Positions 11,580-23,827 of a stretch of 64,000 nt of DNA are shown here, in pieces. The position numbers were made by a program, and so were the translations under genes. This DNA comes from Castanea sativa (Eukaryota; Streptophyta; Magnoliopsida; Fagales; Fagaceae), in contig NC_134013.1 of NCBI RefSeq assembly GCF_040712315.1, positions 38,017,501 through 38,081,500 of the forward strand. Reading direction: 5' to 3'. The stretch's first letter is position 1. Every line of letters starts with the position of its first letter. Under the pieces are notes generated by a model. The model saw nothing but the letters and a program-made list of their open reading frames with translations. It did not search any database and was not told the DNA's origin.

Positions 11580-12313
11580 TGTAAGGACACAATTCAATTT
11601 CCCAAACCACGACTGGGAGGAAAATGGGCTTGAAAGGCCTTTCTTCACAATGAATTTGTAGAGGGTGGGTTTGTAATTTAGATTTCAAGGATGGCTTAGA
11701 CAATTACAAAAAGAACGGGCTTTGGGCCCAATGGAACAAAACAAAGAATCGTTTGCAAAGAGTAAGACTGAGAATTCCTCCTCGGACTGTTTCCGAGGAT
11801 AGTTTCTAATAGTATTTCTCAAGTTTGGATACAAATATTGATTATCATACACTTTTTCTTTCCCAAAAAGCCTCCCTGCTTTCTTCGTATGCCTTCACTC
11901 CTTTTTATACTCCTCTTCTTCTCTTCATCATCTTCCACTTTATGGTTGCAACCCTCATTTTGGATACTTGTCCCATCCATTCTTCCCTAAAGCCCGCTGG
12001 GATTTGGGACCAAGTTCCAAGCTCTATGCTCAGGTCCCATCCTTCCATCTATACCATCAGCGTATCAATTACAGAGTCTTTAATATATGGGCAGTGGTAG
12101 CAGCTTTACTTTAGACATTCCACCGCTCTTTCTACTGTCCTCCACGTATACTTTATATCCTCGGCTTAACATTCCGAGGACAAATCTACTCCTCGGACGG
12201 TATGGGACACTTAAATACTCCACGATCATTTTGATGTTTTCGGATTTGGGTTTCTAGCCCAAAAGACCTCGTTGGGCCGTCCTTCATAAATTACTGGGCC
12301 CAATACCCCTACA
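11580..12313 (-). repeat. El1 5' LTR (right-hand copy, promoter LTR)
   Basis: 734 bp, about 99.5% identical to 884-1617. On the minus strand a TATA-like GTATAAAAAG lies at about 11910-11901. It is followed on the right by the target duplication GTAGG (12314-12318). Confidence 0.95.
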
Positions 12314-12441
12314 GTAGGAATCTAAAAAGTCAATGACAAATGTAATATTTAAGAGAAATGCAAACATACAATGCCATACAACAAATAATGATTTGTACAC
12401 ATCATAAATATTTGACACTTCAGAATGAGTCTTATTTACTA

Positions 12442-14440
12442 GGCGAAACTACATTATTAGTCCCTGAAGTTTACCCTGTGAGTACAATTAGTCCCTTAAA
12501 TTTCAAATGTATGCTATTGGTTCCTTAAGTTTTAAAAATGAACAATGTTAATCCTTCTGTTAACTACAATTAATAATATTACTTATGTGGCTAATAGAGT
12601 AATGACTTGTCATTTTTTTTTAATGATGTGTCATTTTCTAATTTAAAAAAATTCAAAAATTATTAGAAAATTACTAAAAATATTAGTATATATATGTTTT
12701 ACAAACTTATTATGCCACGTAAGTGACTTAAAAAATAGTTTTACACGTCTAGGCGTCCTTATCATTTTGGTAAAAACTTAATAATTAAAAAAAATTAAAA
12801 ACTGCATATTTCTCCCCTCAGCCTTCCTCTCTCATGTTCTTCATCTGCCATCTCCTAGAAAATACCCAATATCAAACTCTAATTCAACTGACTCATTTGC
12901 ACAATATCAGCGTCTCTTATAAGTCAGAATCAACGATGAATAACTTTATTCAATTTCAAAATATTTTCTAAAGTCCCCTATTTTGTTTCAATTTCACTAG
13001 GGTTTCAAATCTAAATATAATTTTGATCTTCTCTTTTCAAACCTAATTCAAAATTTCCACAATGCATATGAAGCCCTATGGAAAAAGACAAAAGTGCAAC
13101 AACTCCATATACCTCCAAATCTAGATCCTATTTGAATCGACTACATAGCAATGGATTATGTAAGGACCAAAAATCATATATCAAACTTAACAGCTACAAC
13201 AACGGTTTGTGACTCAAGATCCAAATACAATGAATTTGTAGAGAGGGTAGCAACAACAAAAGTCCCCTTTTTCTGTGTCTTTCCTCTCTTATTTATACCC
13301 TTTGCCCTTATCATCCCAACCCTACACCTCTCCATCTACTCTACCCCTTCTATTGACACCTGTCTGTTCCTTTGTAGTCGGTAGTGGAGAGAAACTTTAG
13401 CTCTGTGTTTTGTACTGTTTAGGTCATTTCTACATTAATGTAGCGGACAAAGCTGGTACTTCCTATTCAATGCGGCCAGAACGGTTGGTACAGGACATTT
13501 AATGCGACGCCCATAGTTATCCAGCCACACCCAGATATTTGCAATATGTCTCCTACATCATCAGTCTCTTTTTCTTCCTTTACCCACCCATTCCACTTCA
13601 TCCTCGGGCCTCTTTCTTTATCCTTCTCTGCTCATTAGACCTTTCAATATGTCTTCGGGTCTTCGGCTCTTTGGATCCTCGGGTCTTCGGATCTTCAGCA
13701 CCTCACAGATTACAATTGGTTCAAATACTAATAAGTTAAAAGGATTCAAACAGAAACTTAGGTGTGGTATTTGAAAGTTCAAAAATTAAGGCATGAAAGT
13801 CAGAAATCTTCAAATATTTGAAGAATTTTAAGTAATATATATATGTTTTATTATCTGGGAAAAAAATAGAAAGAAATATTGGTCCTTTTTCTTTCTCCGC
13901 CCTGAACCAGTGGCAGTTACCGTGAGAATCTTTGTTGCCTGTCACATTTGTTGCACTCAAAATCTTCTTTGTTGGGTTGCTTGCACCGACCCTTAGACTT
14001 CTCTCAACTCTTGATTTTTGTTGAGTTTTCCCAGCATTTTTTTTTTTGGGTCTGATGTATTCTAGCAACTTGATCGGAAAACTGGAAAACAGTGAAGTGA
14101 AAGGGAAATACTTATATAGTTATAGAGGGAAAGACTTACACGGGAAGAGAGGGTGGGGCTGAAGTCAATAATTTTTTTTTCCCATAAGAATAAATAAAAA
14201 TTAATTAAAAATGACATAAGACACTTAAGTTGCTACATCAATTTGTAAGTACTTTTAGTAAATTAAAAATGTTACGTCATTATTCCGTTAACCACATAGA
14301 CAATCTCACTAATGGCAGTTAACAGAAGGACTAATATCACACACTTTTAAAATTTGAGGGACTAATATTGCTCACTTAATACTTGAGGAACCAATTGCGC
14401 TCACAAAATAAACTTCAAGAACTAATAGTGTGGTTTTGCC
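12442..14440. mobile_element. Non-autonomous Mutator-like element (MULE) with 9-bp target duplication
   Basis: TIRs of roughly 185 bp: the left end begins GGCGAAACTACATTATTAG and the right end, reverse-complemented, begins GGCAAAACCACACTATTAG. The flanks are a perfect 9-bp duplication TATTTACTA (12433-12441 and 14441-14449), the size typical of Mutator-like elements. No transposase is visible. The interior holds a nested solo LTR and a 110-codon minus ORF (13736-14068) with a basic N-terminus that I do not recognise; it could be captured host sequence or chance. Confidence 0.85.
13159..13707 (-). repeat. Solo LTR nested in the MULE
   Basis: A 549-bp TG...CA block starting TGTAAGGACC like the El1 LTR, with a perfect 5-bp duplication GATTA on both sides (13154-13158 and 13708-13712). 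On the minus strand a TATA box GTATAAATAAG (about 13299-13288) matches the promoter orientation of El1. No internal region remains, so it is the product of LTR-LTR recombination of an element related to El1. Confidence 0.85.
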
Positions 14441-15730
14441 TATTTACTATATGGCATGTGAAAGGTTTATTGCTTAAACATTCACCTTCCCCAACCTTTG
14501 ACCTTCCTAATTCCCTCTTTAGTACTGAATACATTTTTTTTCCTTCATCCCCTTCATATTTTTAGATATAAATATATTTCTTTATCCCTCTTATTATAAC
14601 TAATAAGCTTAGGAAATCCAATAAGAAATTCTTTTTCACCAATGTTTTTTTTTTTTGTTCTCTCTCTCATGCGTGCACGCACACACACTTTTTTATATTA
14701 ATCTCTAACCTTTACTCTTTGGTTTGTTTTAATACATTTTGTTTCACAAATTGCTCTTTGTATATGGAATTCAAGATTGAATGATACTTGAAGAGAAAAA
14801 TTAATTTACATATTTTTATTATTTAAAATTTGTTGTTGTTATTCTAATGTTAATGCGAATATTTTCTTTTGGTGTTTTGACTAGTGGGTGATTTTTTTTT
14901 TTTTTTGGAGAATCAATTAGTGGGTCATATTCAGTTTTGTTATTTCATATAACTTTTTTCCAATGGTGATCCAAATGTCTATTCGTATTTGCATGATTTT
15001 GGAATTTACTATGTATACAAAAGTTTCTAATAGCTCTGTCAACGTTTATGCATCCAATATTTGGGTTAGAATTTTTATGCTTATTCTAAAATTATATACA
15101 ACCTTTTTCATTCATGTTTCGAATAATAAATTTTATTTTCATTTTATGCAAGTGTGATGTTCTAAAAAATAGTTACATATCTTTTTACATATTCTTATTG
15201 AAACTCATAACTAACATACACGATATAAAAAAATAAAAAAAAAATAAAAAAAAGAAGAAGAAGAATAGTATACATTTAAAGGAAGTTTTTTCATAAAAGT
15301 GTTTTATTTTTCCCATAATTTGTATCTCACTATCAAAGAAATTTTGTTTTTCTTTCCTTCACATTATGGTTGATATAAATATTATAATACTAAAATTTTA
15401 TATATCGTAGTATTCTTTATAATATATATATTGGTTAAATTTTTTTTAATAAATCAAAAGTATAGTCTCAAAATTTATATAATAATCTTTACGAGTGTTA
15501 TATAAATAATTTTAATATATTGAAAGATATTTTTGGACCTCCTATGTAATGTTTTTCACTAAAATAATATAAATAAAATTTTAATCATTGTTTCACTAAC
15601 AATGTCTATTGATTAGAATCAATTGGAAGAAAAAACAAAAATTGTTTTTCTTTGATTATGATTCTGCTTTCATTAAAATTTTACTTTTACACGATATTCA
15701 AAATAATAATATTTATGAGTTTCCTTGCAT

Positions 15731-15733
<3 letters not shown>

Positions 15734-15770
<37 letters not shown>
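15734..15770. repeat. (AT)n microsatellite
   Basis: Uninterrupted AT dinucleotides, about 18 units. Confidence 0.95.
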
Positions 15771-15773
<3 letters not shown>

Positions 15774-15939
15774 TCGGTTCAAGTTTGAAAGCAATAAATC
15801 ATTATAAAAAAAAAAAAAAGATGGGAAACAATAAATGTTTAATTGTTTGTTTTTAACTGTTAGATCTTTTAGAAATCTACAGCGTAAAAAATATGTAATT
15901 TTACAAGAGTTACATCAGGTATAACTTGAACCCATCTCA

Positions 15940-15958
15940 TATATATATATATATATAT

Positions 15959-16010
<52 letters not shown>
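15940..16010. repeat. Compound (AT)n-(AG)n microsatellite
   Basis: About nine AT units run directly into about 25 AG units with one ATAG interruption. Confidence 0.95.
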
Positions 16011-16012
<2 letters not shown>

Positions 16013-16406
16013 CAATGCGTGTGATTATTACTAGTCATTATTATTATCTATATAAAAGTTGAATTCCTAAAACGAGAGGATACATGCTGCGATGACACAC
16101 CTTCTTGTCAAAGTACATAACAATGACATGTGTCAACACACTTATTTATTATCATTTAATTTTGAGTTTTAGGGGGAAAAAACTAAATAATTACCATTCT
16201 CATTAAGTGAGCATTACACTTCTAGCCATTATCATATTAAGTGTTAGAGGAAAGAGATGAATACATAATTAATATAATAAAGTGATTTACATCTTTTTGT
16301 CTTACATGTGAACTAAAAACTGCCAATATGTGAATTAAACATGGATACTCGTCCTTTTGTGTTACACACTTTTTTTTTTTTAAGAATTCGAATTTGGTAA
16401 GGATAG

Positions 16407-17190
16407 TGTGGGGGTAAAATAATTAAAATATGCATTTGGGCCTTAAGCCTGATTTGGTGGAGTAAGTCTGTCCAAGCAGAACCTTTGAGGCCCGCAAGCC
16501 AGTTCATGCTAAAAGGGTTGGAGGATCTGTTCGAGGAGGGGCATCTCCTTGGATGGGTCAAGTAAAGGTCATAGGACATGCCAAGGTGTTTGGAGAGAGA
16601 GTTCTGGAAGATCTGTTGGGTAAAGGCGTAATTCACCTAGTTATTGGAAGGAAGAACGTATGAGAAATATCAGAGGGGAAAAGGCTGTTACCACCGCATT
16701 AAAGACCCTGCACCTACCTCCCTGGCCACATTAATGGAGAAATGACCTCTGAACAGTAAGGTTCAGCCTTCCAGCTAGTATTTGAAGATTTCAAGAAGGT
16801 GCTGGATGGGACAAGTATCTAATTAGAAGATTTGTAATACACGTGGAAGAAAAAAGGAAGAAGAAGATGGATACAAGAGAACAAGAGAGATATAAAAGGT
16901 GGAGGATGGCAGAAGAAAAAGGGGGGGATGGAATACTTGAACTGTAGTTGTAATATTGTTCTTAAAGAAAGAAAGGCAATACAAGTGGTCCTCGGCTTAC
17001 GTCCGAGAAGAGTTTCTTTGCTATTCTCATCTATTGAACACGTGGATAACGGCAATCTAGCCTGATTTTTCTCTTTATCCAATATCCATAGTCTAGGTTT
17101 CAAGCCCATACTCTACAAATTTTATTGTATAAGACTCTTTGGGCCTGAGTCCATCTGGTGACTGGACCGGGTACAAATTGTGCATTTACA
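16407..17190 (+). repeat. El2 5' LTR
   Basis: 784 bp from TGTGGGGGTAAAA to GCATTTACA. A TATA box TATAAAAGG lies at about 16891-16899. Adjacent to the PBS. Confidence 0.95.
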
Positions 17191-17192
17191 AT

Positions 17193-17208
17193 TGGCACCG
17201 TCTGTAAG
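17193..17208 (+). promoter_or_regulatory. El2 primer-binding site
   Basis: TGGCACCGTCTGTAAG, two bases after the LTR. It differs from the El1 site (TGGCGCCGTCTGTGGG) at three positions, all transitions, as expected from decay. Confidence 0.8.
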
Positions 17209-17237
17209 AAATCTAGTGCTAAAGGAATTGGAACATT

Positions 17238-19253
17238 ATGGCAGGCTTAGATTCGCATCATGCAGAGTCTCAGGGGTCCCAGCGTGAAGATCACCTTGAG
17301 CGTCTTGAGTGTCAGAGGGATCGAGAGGGAAGTGTGCATACGGTACACCCCGGTGCAAGCCATTCGCGTGGTGGAAGCAGAGCCACCCATGAGGACAACG
17401 CCAAGGCCATGCAGAAGGAGATTGACCACCTTAAGAAAAAACTACGCCGTGTCAGACAAAGGCGAGCCTCACCTCTTTCCGATCCTTCCTCTAAGGGCTC
17501 CTAAGGAAGCAGTTACAGTCCAAGGTCCAGGACTCCTCCTAGCGAAACCTTCTCTTACGAGAAGGATGAGCGTCCGGGTAGTAGGCATAAAAATTTTCCC
17601 TCTAGGGGCTTAGGAAATGACGTTATGAGCAGGGCGTTGCTTCAGATCTCCAAGTCCCCTTTCTCACATAGGATTGAGAAGGGAAAGCTTCCACAACGGT
17701 TCACCCAACCCACTTTCAGCATTTATAATGGTAGGACGGACCCAGTTGAGCATGTGAGTCATTTTAATCAGAGGATGGCGGTACACTCTCAAAACGAGAC
17801 CTTGATGTGCAAAGTCTTTCCCTCTAGCCTGAGACCTGTTGCTATGAGATGGTTTAACGGACTGAAGGCGGGTTCTGTTGATTCTTTCATGGAACTCACT
17901 AGGGCATTTGCGTCTCGATTCATTACATGCAGCAGAGTTCCTCGGCCTTTGGACTCATTCTTATCTATGGCCATGAGGGAGGGTGAGACCTTGAAAACAT
18001 ATTCTGACAGATACTGGGAGATGTTTAATGAAATCGACGGCGATTTTGACGAAGTAGCGATTAACACTTTTAAGGTGGGCCTCCCAACTGATCACGATTT
18101 AAGGAAATCTCTGACCAAGAAGCCCGTGTAGAGTGTACGTCGACTCATGGATCATATTGACGAGTATAAAAGGGTTAAGGAAGACCAACAACAAGGTAAG
18201 GGTAAGGCGAAGGTTATCCCTCAGGAGAGGAGGGATTTCAGGTCGGATAGGTACAGTAGCAACAGGCCGAGGAGAGATTTCTCTGGGCAATCTGGTTCAG
18301 CCACTCCTCAGGTAGTTAACACCGTATTCCGAGAACCAGGGCACCAATTGTTAGAGAAAGTCCGCAAAGAGCCCTACTTCAAGTGGCCTAGTAAGATGGC
18401 TGGGGATCCTGCGAAGCGGAATCGGAACCTTGTTTGCTAATACCATCAGAATGTAGGCCATACTACTGAGAATTGCCGGACACTCTGGAATCATTTGGAA
18501 CAGCTGGTCAGTGAAGGAAAGTTGAAGCAACATTTATATCAGCCCAATGGGCAAGGAAGCAATTCAGGTTCGATTAACCAGAGGAATAATTCATCTCAGC
18601 TCCCCTTGGGAACGATTAATGTCATCCTTGCAGCCCCAGGCAGGACCGATTCCTGTCCTACTAGGGTGATGTTTGTATCACATATTCTCACCGAGGAGTC
18701 TGGCTCCAGGCCGAAAAGAATTAAAGGTGCTTATCCGCCTATCTTGGGCTTCTCAGAGGAAGATAAAGTTGGGACCATCCAACTGCATGATGATGCCCTG
18801 GTGGTTACTTTAAGGATAGGGAACTACGATGTGAAGAGGGTGATGGTTAATCAGGGTAGTGGTGCAGATATTATGTACCCTGATTTGTTTAGGGGGCTCA
18901 ATTTAAAGCTTGAGGATCTTATGGCTTACGATTCACCACTGATAAGTTTTAAAGGGAAGGTCGTCATACCGAAGGGAGAAATTCGTTTGCCGATGCGGTC
19001 AGGTCCGGAAACAGTTGATGTGGATTTCATTGTGGTTAATGCTTATTCCCCATATACGGCCATCGTTGCAAGACCTTAGCTGCATGCTCCGGGAGCTGTT
19101 TCCTCAACTCTACATGTCAAAGTAAAGTTCTCGTCGAGAGGACAAATTGAGGAGATTCTTGGGAGTCAATCAGTAGCAAGGCAATGCATATCGGCTGCAA
19201 TACTGCGTCAGGCTAAACTAGAATCCTCGGCCTTGGTTGCGGAAGACTTATAG
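17238..19253 (+). pseudogene. El2 gag-protease (decayed)
   Basis: ATG at 17238 with the same N-terminal plan as El1 (polar stretch, basic coiled coil, gag domain with MRWFNGL, knuckle region ending GHTTENC, protease motif NQGSGADI). One frame runs from the ATG to the UAG at 19251-19253, which is likely the natural leaky stop. Extra in-frame stops lie at 17502, 18129, 18438 and 19077; the last is Trp to stop relative to El1. The protease Asp of the El1 DQGSG motif is Asn here. The frame itself is not shifted. Confidence 0.85.
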
Positions 19254-19259
19254 CAATTA
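19251..19259 (+). promoter_or_regulatory. Leaky-stop context between gag-pro and pol (El2)
   Basis: Reads TAG CAA TTA, the exact TMV-type readthrough hexanucleotide after UAG. Homologous to the El1 site at 9502-9510. Confidence 0.6.
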
Positions 19260-22200
19260 ACGACTCTGGATGCGCCCGGTGCTGTAACAGCAGAGGAGGT
19301 AACGTGTTAAGAGTTGAAAAAATTTCTTATTAATGATGACCCTGAAAGGTTCTTTCAGGTTGGGGTACGACTACCACATCAAGAGAAGATGGAATTGGTG
19401 ATGTTTTTGGAAAGCAATATTGATGTATTTGCATGGGATCCCTATGAGACTCCAGGGGTTGACCCAAGCTTCATTTGCCATCATTTGAACGTCAATCCTA
19501 CCGTTATTCCCAGGAGGCAACCACCTCGGCGTTCTTCCAAAGAACATGTCGAGGCCGTCAAGGAGGAAGTACTCAAGCTCAAAAGGGCTGGGGCTATTAA
19601 AGAAGTTTTCTATCCCGAATGGTTGGCGCATACTGTTGTAGTAAAAAAAAGAACGGGAAGTGGCGAGTATATGTGGACTTCACAGAGCTGAACAAAGCCT
19701 GTCCCAAAGACTCATTTCCAATGCCTCGCATCGATCAGCTGGTGGACGCTACGGTTGGGCATCCTTGAATGAGTTTTTTGGATGCCTTCCAAGGCTATCA
19801 CCAAATACCTTTAGCGTTGGATAACCAGGAGAAAACCACCTTCATTACTCCTATGGGAAATTATCACTATAAAGTGATGCCATTCGGTTTGAAAAATTCA
19901 GGGGCTACTTACCAAAGGATGATGACTTGGATGTTCGAGTCGCAGCTTGGAAAGACTATTGAGGTATATGTGGATGATATGATGGTGAAAAGCAAGACGG
20001 TACCTATGCATGTGAAAGATTTGGATGACACCTTTCAAACGCTTAGGAAGTACAAGTTGCACCTTAATGCCTCAAAGTGCTCTTTTGGGGTGGGCTCTGG
20101 TAAGTTCCTAGGCTACATGGTGACTCATAGAGGAATAGAGGTAAATCCGGCACAGGTCAGGGCCATCCATGGCTTGCAACCACCTTGAAATATAAAGGAA
20201 GTTCAAAAGTTGACTGGGATGACTGCTGCTCTCAGCAGGTTTATCTCTCGGTCCGCTGATAGGTGCAGACCCTTTTTCCAGTTGCTGAATAAGTGGAAAA
20301 GATTCGAATGGACCGAGGAATGTGCTTTGGCTTTTCATCAACTTAAAGAGTATCTTTCTCGACCACCTATCATGTCTCGGCCAGAGGTCGATGAAGTCCT
20401 GTTTGCATACATAGTTGTAGCTATCCATGCAGTTAGTTTGGTTTTAATATGGGACGATAGTGGAGTACAGAGACTGGTTTACTGTGTTAGTAAATCTTTG
20501 AATGAAGCTAAGGTGCAATATCTACCTTTGGAGAAGGCGATTCTGGCCGTAGTTCATGCTACGCGGAAGCTTCCTCATTACTTCCAATCCCACAACCGCT
20601 GTGGTTTTGACTCAACTTCCTCTCAAGTCAGTATTGGGAAGTGCTGACTACTTAGGGAGGGTAGCCAGGTGGGGAACTACTCTGGAAACTTTCAATATCA
20701 AATATATGCCTCGCACCTACGTGAAGGGCCAGATCCTTGCCGATTTGGTGGCAGAATTCGCCGAACCTTTATTAGAAGAAATTGCAAAGGAGTTGCACAT
20801 GGATGAAAAATCAATTGGTATGATCACAGGCGAAGGACTTCCGGTCTGGAAAGCATATGTTGATGGCGTGGCAAACCAGACAGGGTCAAGCATCGGACTT
20901 GTTTTGGTATCCCCTGAAGGAATCACCTTCAAAAAATAGTTGAGATTGGCGTTCTCGGCTACTAATAACAAGGCTGAGTATGAAGCTGTCTTAGTTGGTA
21001 TGGATATGGTCCAGAAAATGGGGGGAAAGTCAGTTCATATGTCCTCAGATTCTCAGTTAGTCGTGGGCCAAGTGATGGGGACTATAGAGGTTAGGGATTC
21101 GAGAATGCAAGAATACCTGACCAAGGTCAAATGTTTACAATCCAAGTTTGATTCTTTTATCCTAATGCATGTTTCTAGAAGTGGAAACACACATGCAGAC
21201 TCATTGGCCACTTTAGCAACATCCTCGGCTCAGGGTTTGCCTAGGATTATCCTCATTGAAGACTTGCTGAAGCCTGCTTTAACAAATGCAAGTACCATCC
21301 GTATTCATCAAGTAAGACTTGGACCTAGCTAGATGGGCCCCGTAGTTTCTTTTCTAAAAAGCGATGTTTTGCCCGAGGAGAAGTCTGAAGCAGATAAGAT
21401 TCGTCGAAAGGCACCTCGATTCTAGCTGTCTGAGGATCAGAAGCTGTATAAACGTTCCTTTTCTGGACCATATTTGCTGTGTGTACACCCTGAAGCGACG
21501 GAGGCGCTTTTGGAAGAATTGCACGAAGGGATTTGCGAAAGTCATACTGGAGGGAGATCTTTAGCCCATAGAGCTCTGACCCAGGGATATTGGTGGCCCA
21601 ATATGCAGAGAGAGGCTCAGGACTACGCAAGAAAATGTGACCAATGCTAGAGATTTGCTCCCAACATCCATCAGCCTGGTGGTGTCCTTAATCCTTTGTC
21701 TAGTCCCTGGCCATTCGCTCAATGAGGACTGGATATAGTTGGGCCTTTTCTGAGGGCTATGGGAAATAAAAGATGGCTACTCGTGGGAACTAATTACTTT
21801 ACCAAGTGGGTTGAAGCTGAGCCTTTATCAAATATTAGGGATGTAGACACCAAGAAATTTGTCTGGAAGAACATTATCACTAGATTTGGGGTACCTCACA
21901 CACTTATTTCAGATAATGGCGTGCAGTTTGATAGTAAAGCTTTCAGGAAGTATTGTAGTGACTTGGGCATCACAAATAGATACTCCACTCCAGCTTATCC
22001 TCAGGGAAATGGGCAGGCCGAGGCCGTTAACAAAGTTATAGTCAGTGGACTCAAGAAGAGGCTGGATGACGCAAAGGGTAGATGTGTAGAATAGTTGCCA
22101 CACATTTTGTGGACATATCAGACTACACCGCGAAGATCCACAAGAGAAACACCCTTTTCCATGACTCACGGGGCCGAGGCAGTGATACCTTTGGAATCTG

Positions 22201-22568
22201 GGTTTCCGACATTAAGGACGAGTTCTTTCAGCCCGAAAAATAACGATGGCTTGCTAGAGAAAAGCCTGGATCTGGTTGAGGAACGGCGAGAGGCCGCCCT
22301 GGTTCAACTGGCTTATTATCAGCAAAAGCTCAAACGAGGATATGATACTCATGTGAAACTAAGGCCACTTGCGCCTGGAGATTTGGTCTTAAGGAAAGTC
22401 ATGGGTACTTCCAAGAATCCAGCGTGGGGAAAGTTAGCACCTACCTGGGAAGGACCACACCGAATCACTTCTGTAGCGGGCATAGGGTCATATCGCTTAG
22501 CTAATCTAGATGAAAAAATTGTACAACGCCCTTGGAATGTAAGTAACCTGCGAAGGTATTACTATTAA
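19254..22568 (+). pseudogene. El2 pol: RT, dual RNase H, integrase (decayed)
   Basis: Same frame as gag-pro after the UAG. RT with YVDD at about 19967; gypsy RNase H at about 20210-20760; second RNase H at about 20850-21230 with catalytic Asp kept (SSDSQLVV); integrase to the end at 22568. A 1-nt loss in an A run near 19645 and a compensating shift near 20590 move the middle out of frame. Stops at 19766 and 20186 (Arg CGA to TGA), 21330, 21423 and 21723 (Trp), 21648 (Gln), plus 19308, 20937 and 22092. Integrase keeps its SDNG and QAEAVNK motifs. Confidence 0.9.
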
Positions 22569-22606
22569 TGAAAGTCACTTTTGTCATGTCTGTTTAATTA
22601 TCAGTA

Positions 22607-23700
22607 TGTGGTATTTTGATTTATTATTCTTAATATCAAATAGAAACTTGGTCATGTTTGGTCCTCGGACCACGTACCTTGTGGAAATTGATATCTTATT
22701 GAATGTTAAACAGAACCTTAGTTAAGTCGAGTCATCGGACCTTCTACTTTGGGAAAATTAACATTCCGATCTATATGTTATAAATATCAAACAGAAACTT
22801 GGTCACGTTTGGTCCTCGAACCACGTACCTTGTGGAAATTGATATCTTATTGAATGTTAAACAGAACCTTAGTTAAGTTGGGTCCTCAGACCTTCTACTT
22901 TAGGGAAATTAACATTCCGATCTATATGTTATAAATATCAAATAGAATCTTGGTCACATTTGGTCCTCGGACCACGTACCTTGTGAAAATTGATATCTTG
23001 TTGAATGTTAAACAGAACCTTAGTTAAGTCGAGTCCTCGGACCTTCTACTTTGGGAAAATTAACATTCCGATCTATATGTTATAAATATCAAACAGAAAC
23101 TTGGTCACGTTTGGTCCTCGGATCACGTACCTTGTGGAAATTGATATCTTATTAAATGTTAAACAGAACCTTAGTTAAGTCAGGTTCTCGGACCTTCTAC
23201 TTTGGGGAAATTAACATTCCGATCTATATGTTATAAATATCAAATAGAAACTTGGTCACGTTTGGTCCGAGGACCACGTACCTTGTGGAAATTGATATCT
23301 TATTGAATGTTAAACAGAACCTTAGTTAAGTCGGGTCCTCGGACCTTCTACTTTGGGGAAATTAACATTCCGATCTATATGTTATAAATATCAAACAAAA
23401 ACTTGGTTACGTTTGGTCCTGGGACCACGTACCATGTGGAAATTGATATCTTATTGAATGTTAAACAGAACCTTAGTTAAGTCGGGTCCTCGGACCTTCT
23501 ACTTTGGGGAAATTAACATTCCGATCTATATGTTATAAATATTAAACAGAAACTTGGTCATGTTTGGTCCTCGGACCACGTACCTTGTGGAAATTGATAT
23601 CTTATTGAATGTTAAACAGAACCTTAGTTACGTCGGGTCCTCGGACCTTCTACTTTAGGGAAATTAATATTTCGGTCCATTACGCTAAGCATCAAACAGA
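22607..23700. repeat. El2 tandem repeat array, homologous to that of El1
   Basis: About seven copies with a period near 151 bp, marked by ACCTTGTGGAAATTGATATC at about 22676, 22827, 22977, 23128, 23279, 23430 and 23580. Each unit has the same two parts as El1, in pol sense: one with TTAAACAGAACCTTAG and GGTCCTCGGACC, one with AGAAACTTGGT and GGTCCTCGGACC. It lies between the 3' ends of pol and the antisense gene. Confidence 0.9.
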
Positions 23701-23827
23701 AACCATATCCTGTGGTTACATGCCTTATTGGAAACTGACATATTGATAAACCATGGTAAGTTTGACGGTTTGCTTTATGTCCCAAACTAAATACCAAGTG
23801 AAGTCTTAGACTATGTGTTGTTGTACT

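Larger units (their letters stand above)
884..12313 (-). mobile_element. El1: complete Ty3/gypsy Tat-lineage LTR retrotransposon
   Basis: An 11.43-kb element with 734-bp LTRs (TG...CA) at both ends, flanked by the 5-bp duplication GTAGG (879-883 and 12314-12318). On the minus strand it reads LTR, PBS, gag-protease, RT, RNase H, a second RNase H, integrase, a tandem-repeat array, an antisense gene (on +), PPT, LTR. Pol order with integrase last makes it Ty3/gypsy; the dual RNase H and the extra antisense gene place it in the Tat lineage. The two LTRs differ at about four sites, all transitions, with no indels, so insertion is recent. The coding region nevertheless has several 1-nt shifts. Confidence 0.95.
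14450..16401. other. AT-rich spacer between the MULE and El2
   Basis: No gene seen. It has long A/T runs, a poly-T run near 14890, purine-rich (GAA) DNA near 15250 and the microsatellites listed below. A TCTATATAAAAG sequence near 16047 resembles a Helitron 5' end but lacks a partner. Confidence 0.65.

Noticed and set aside
16047..16060. Helitron 5' end (TCTATATAAAAG)
   Set aside because: No matching 3' hairpin and CTRR end was found before or after El2.
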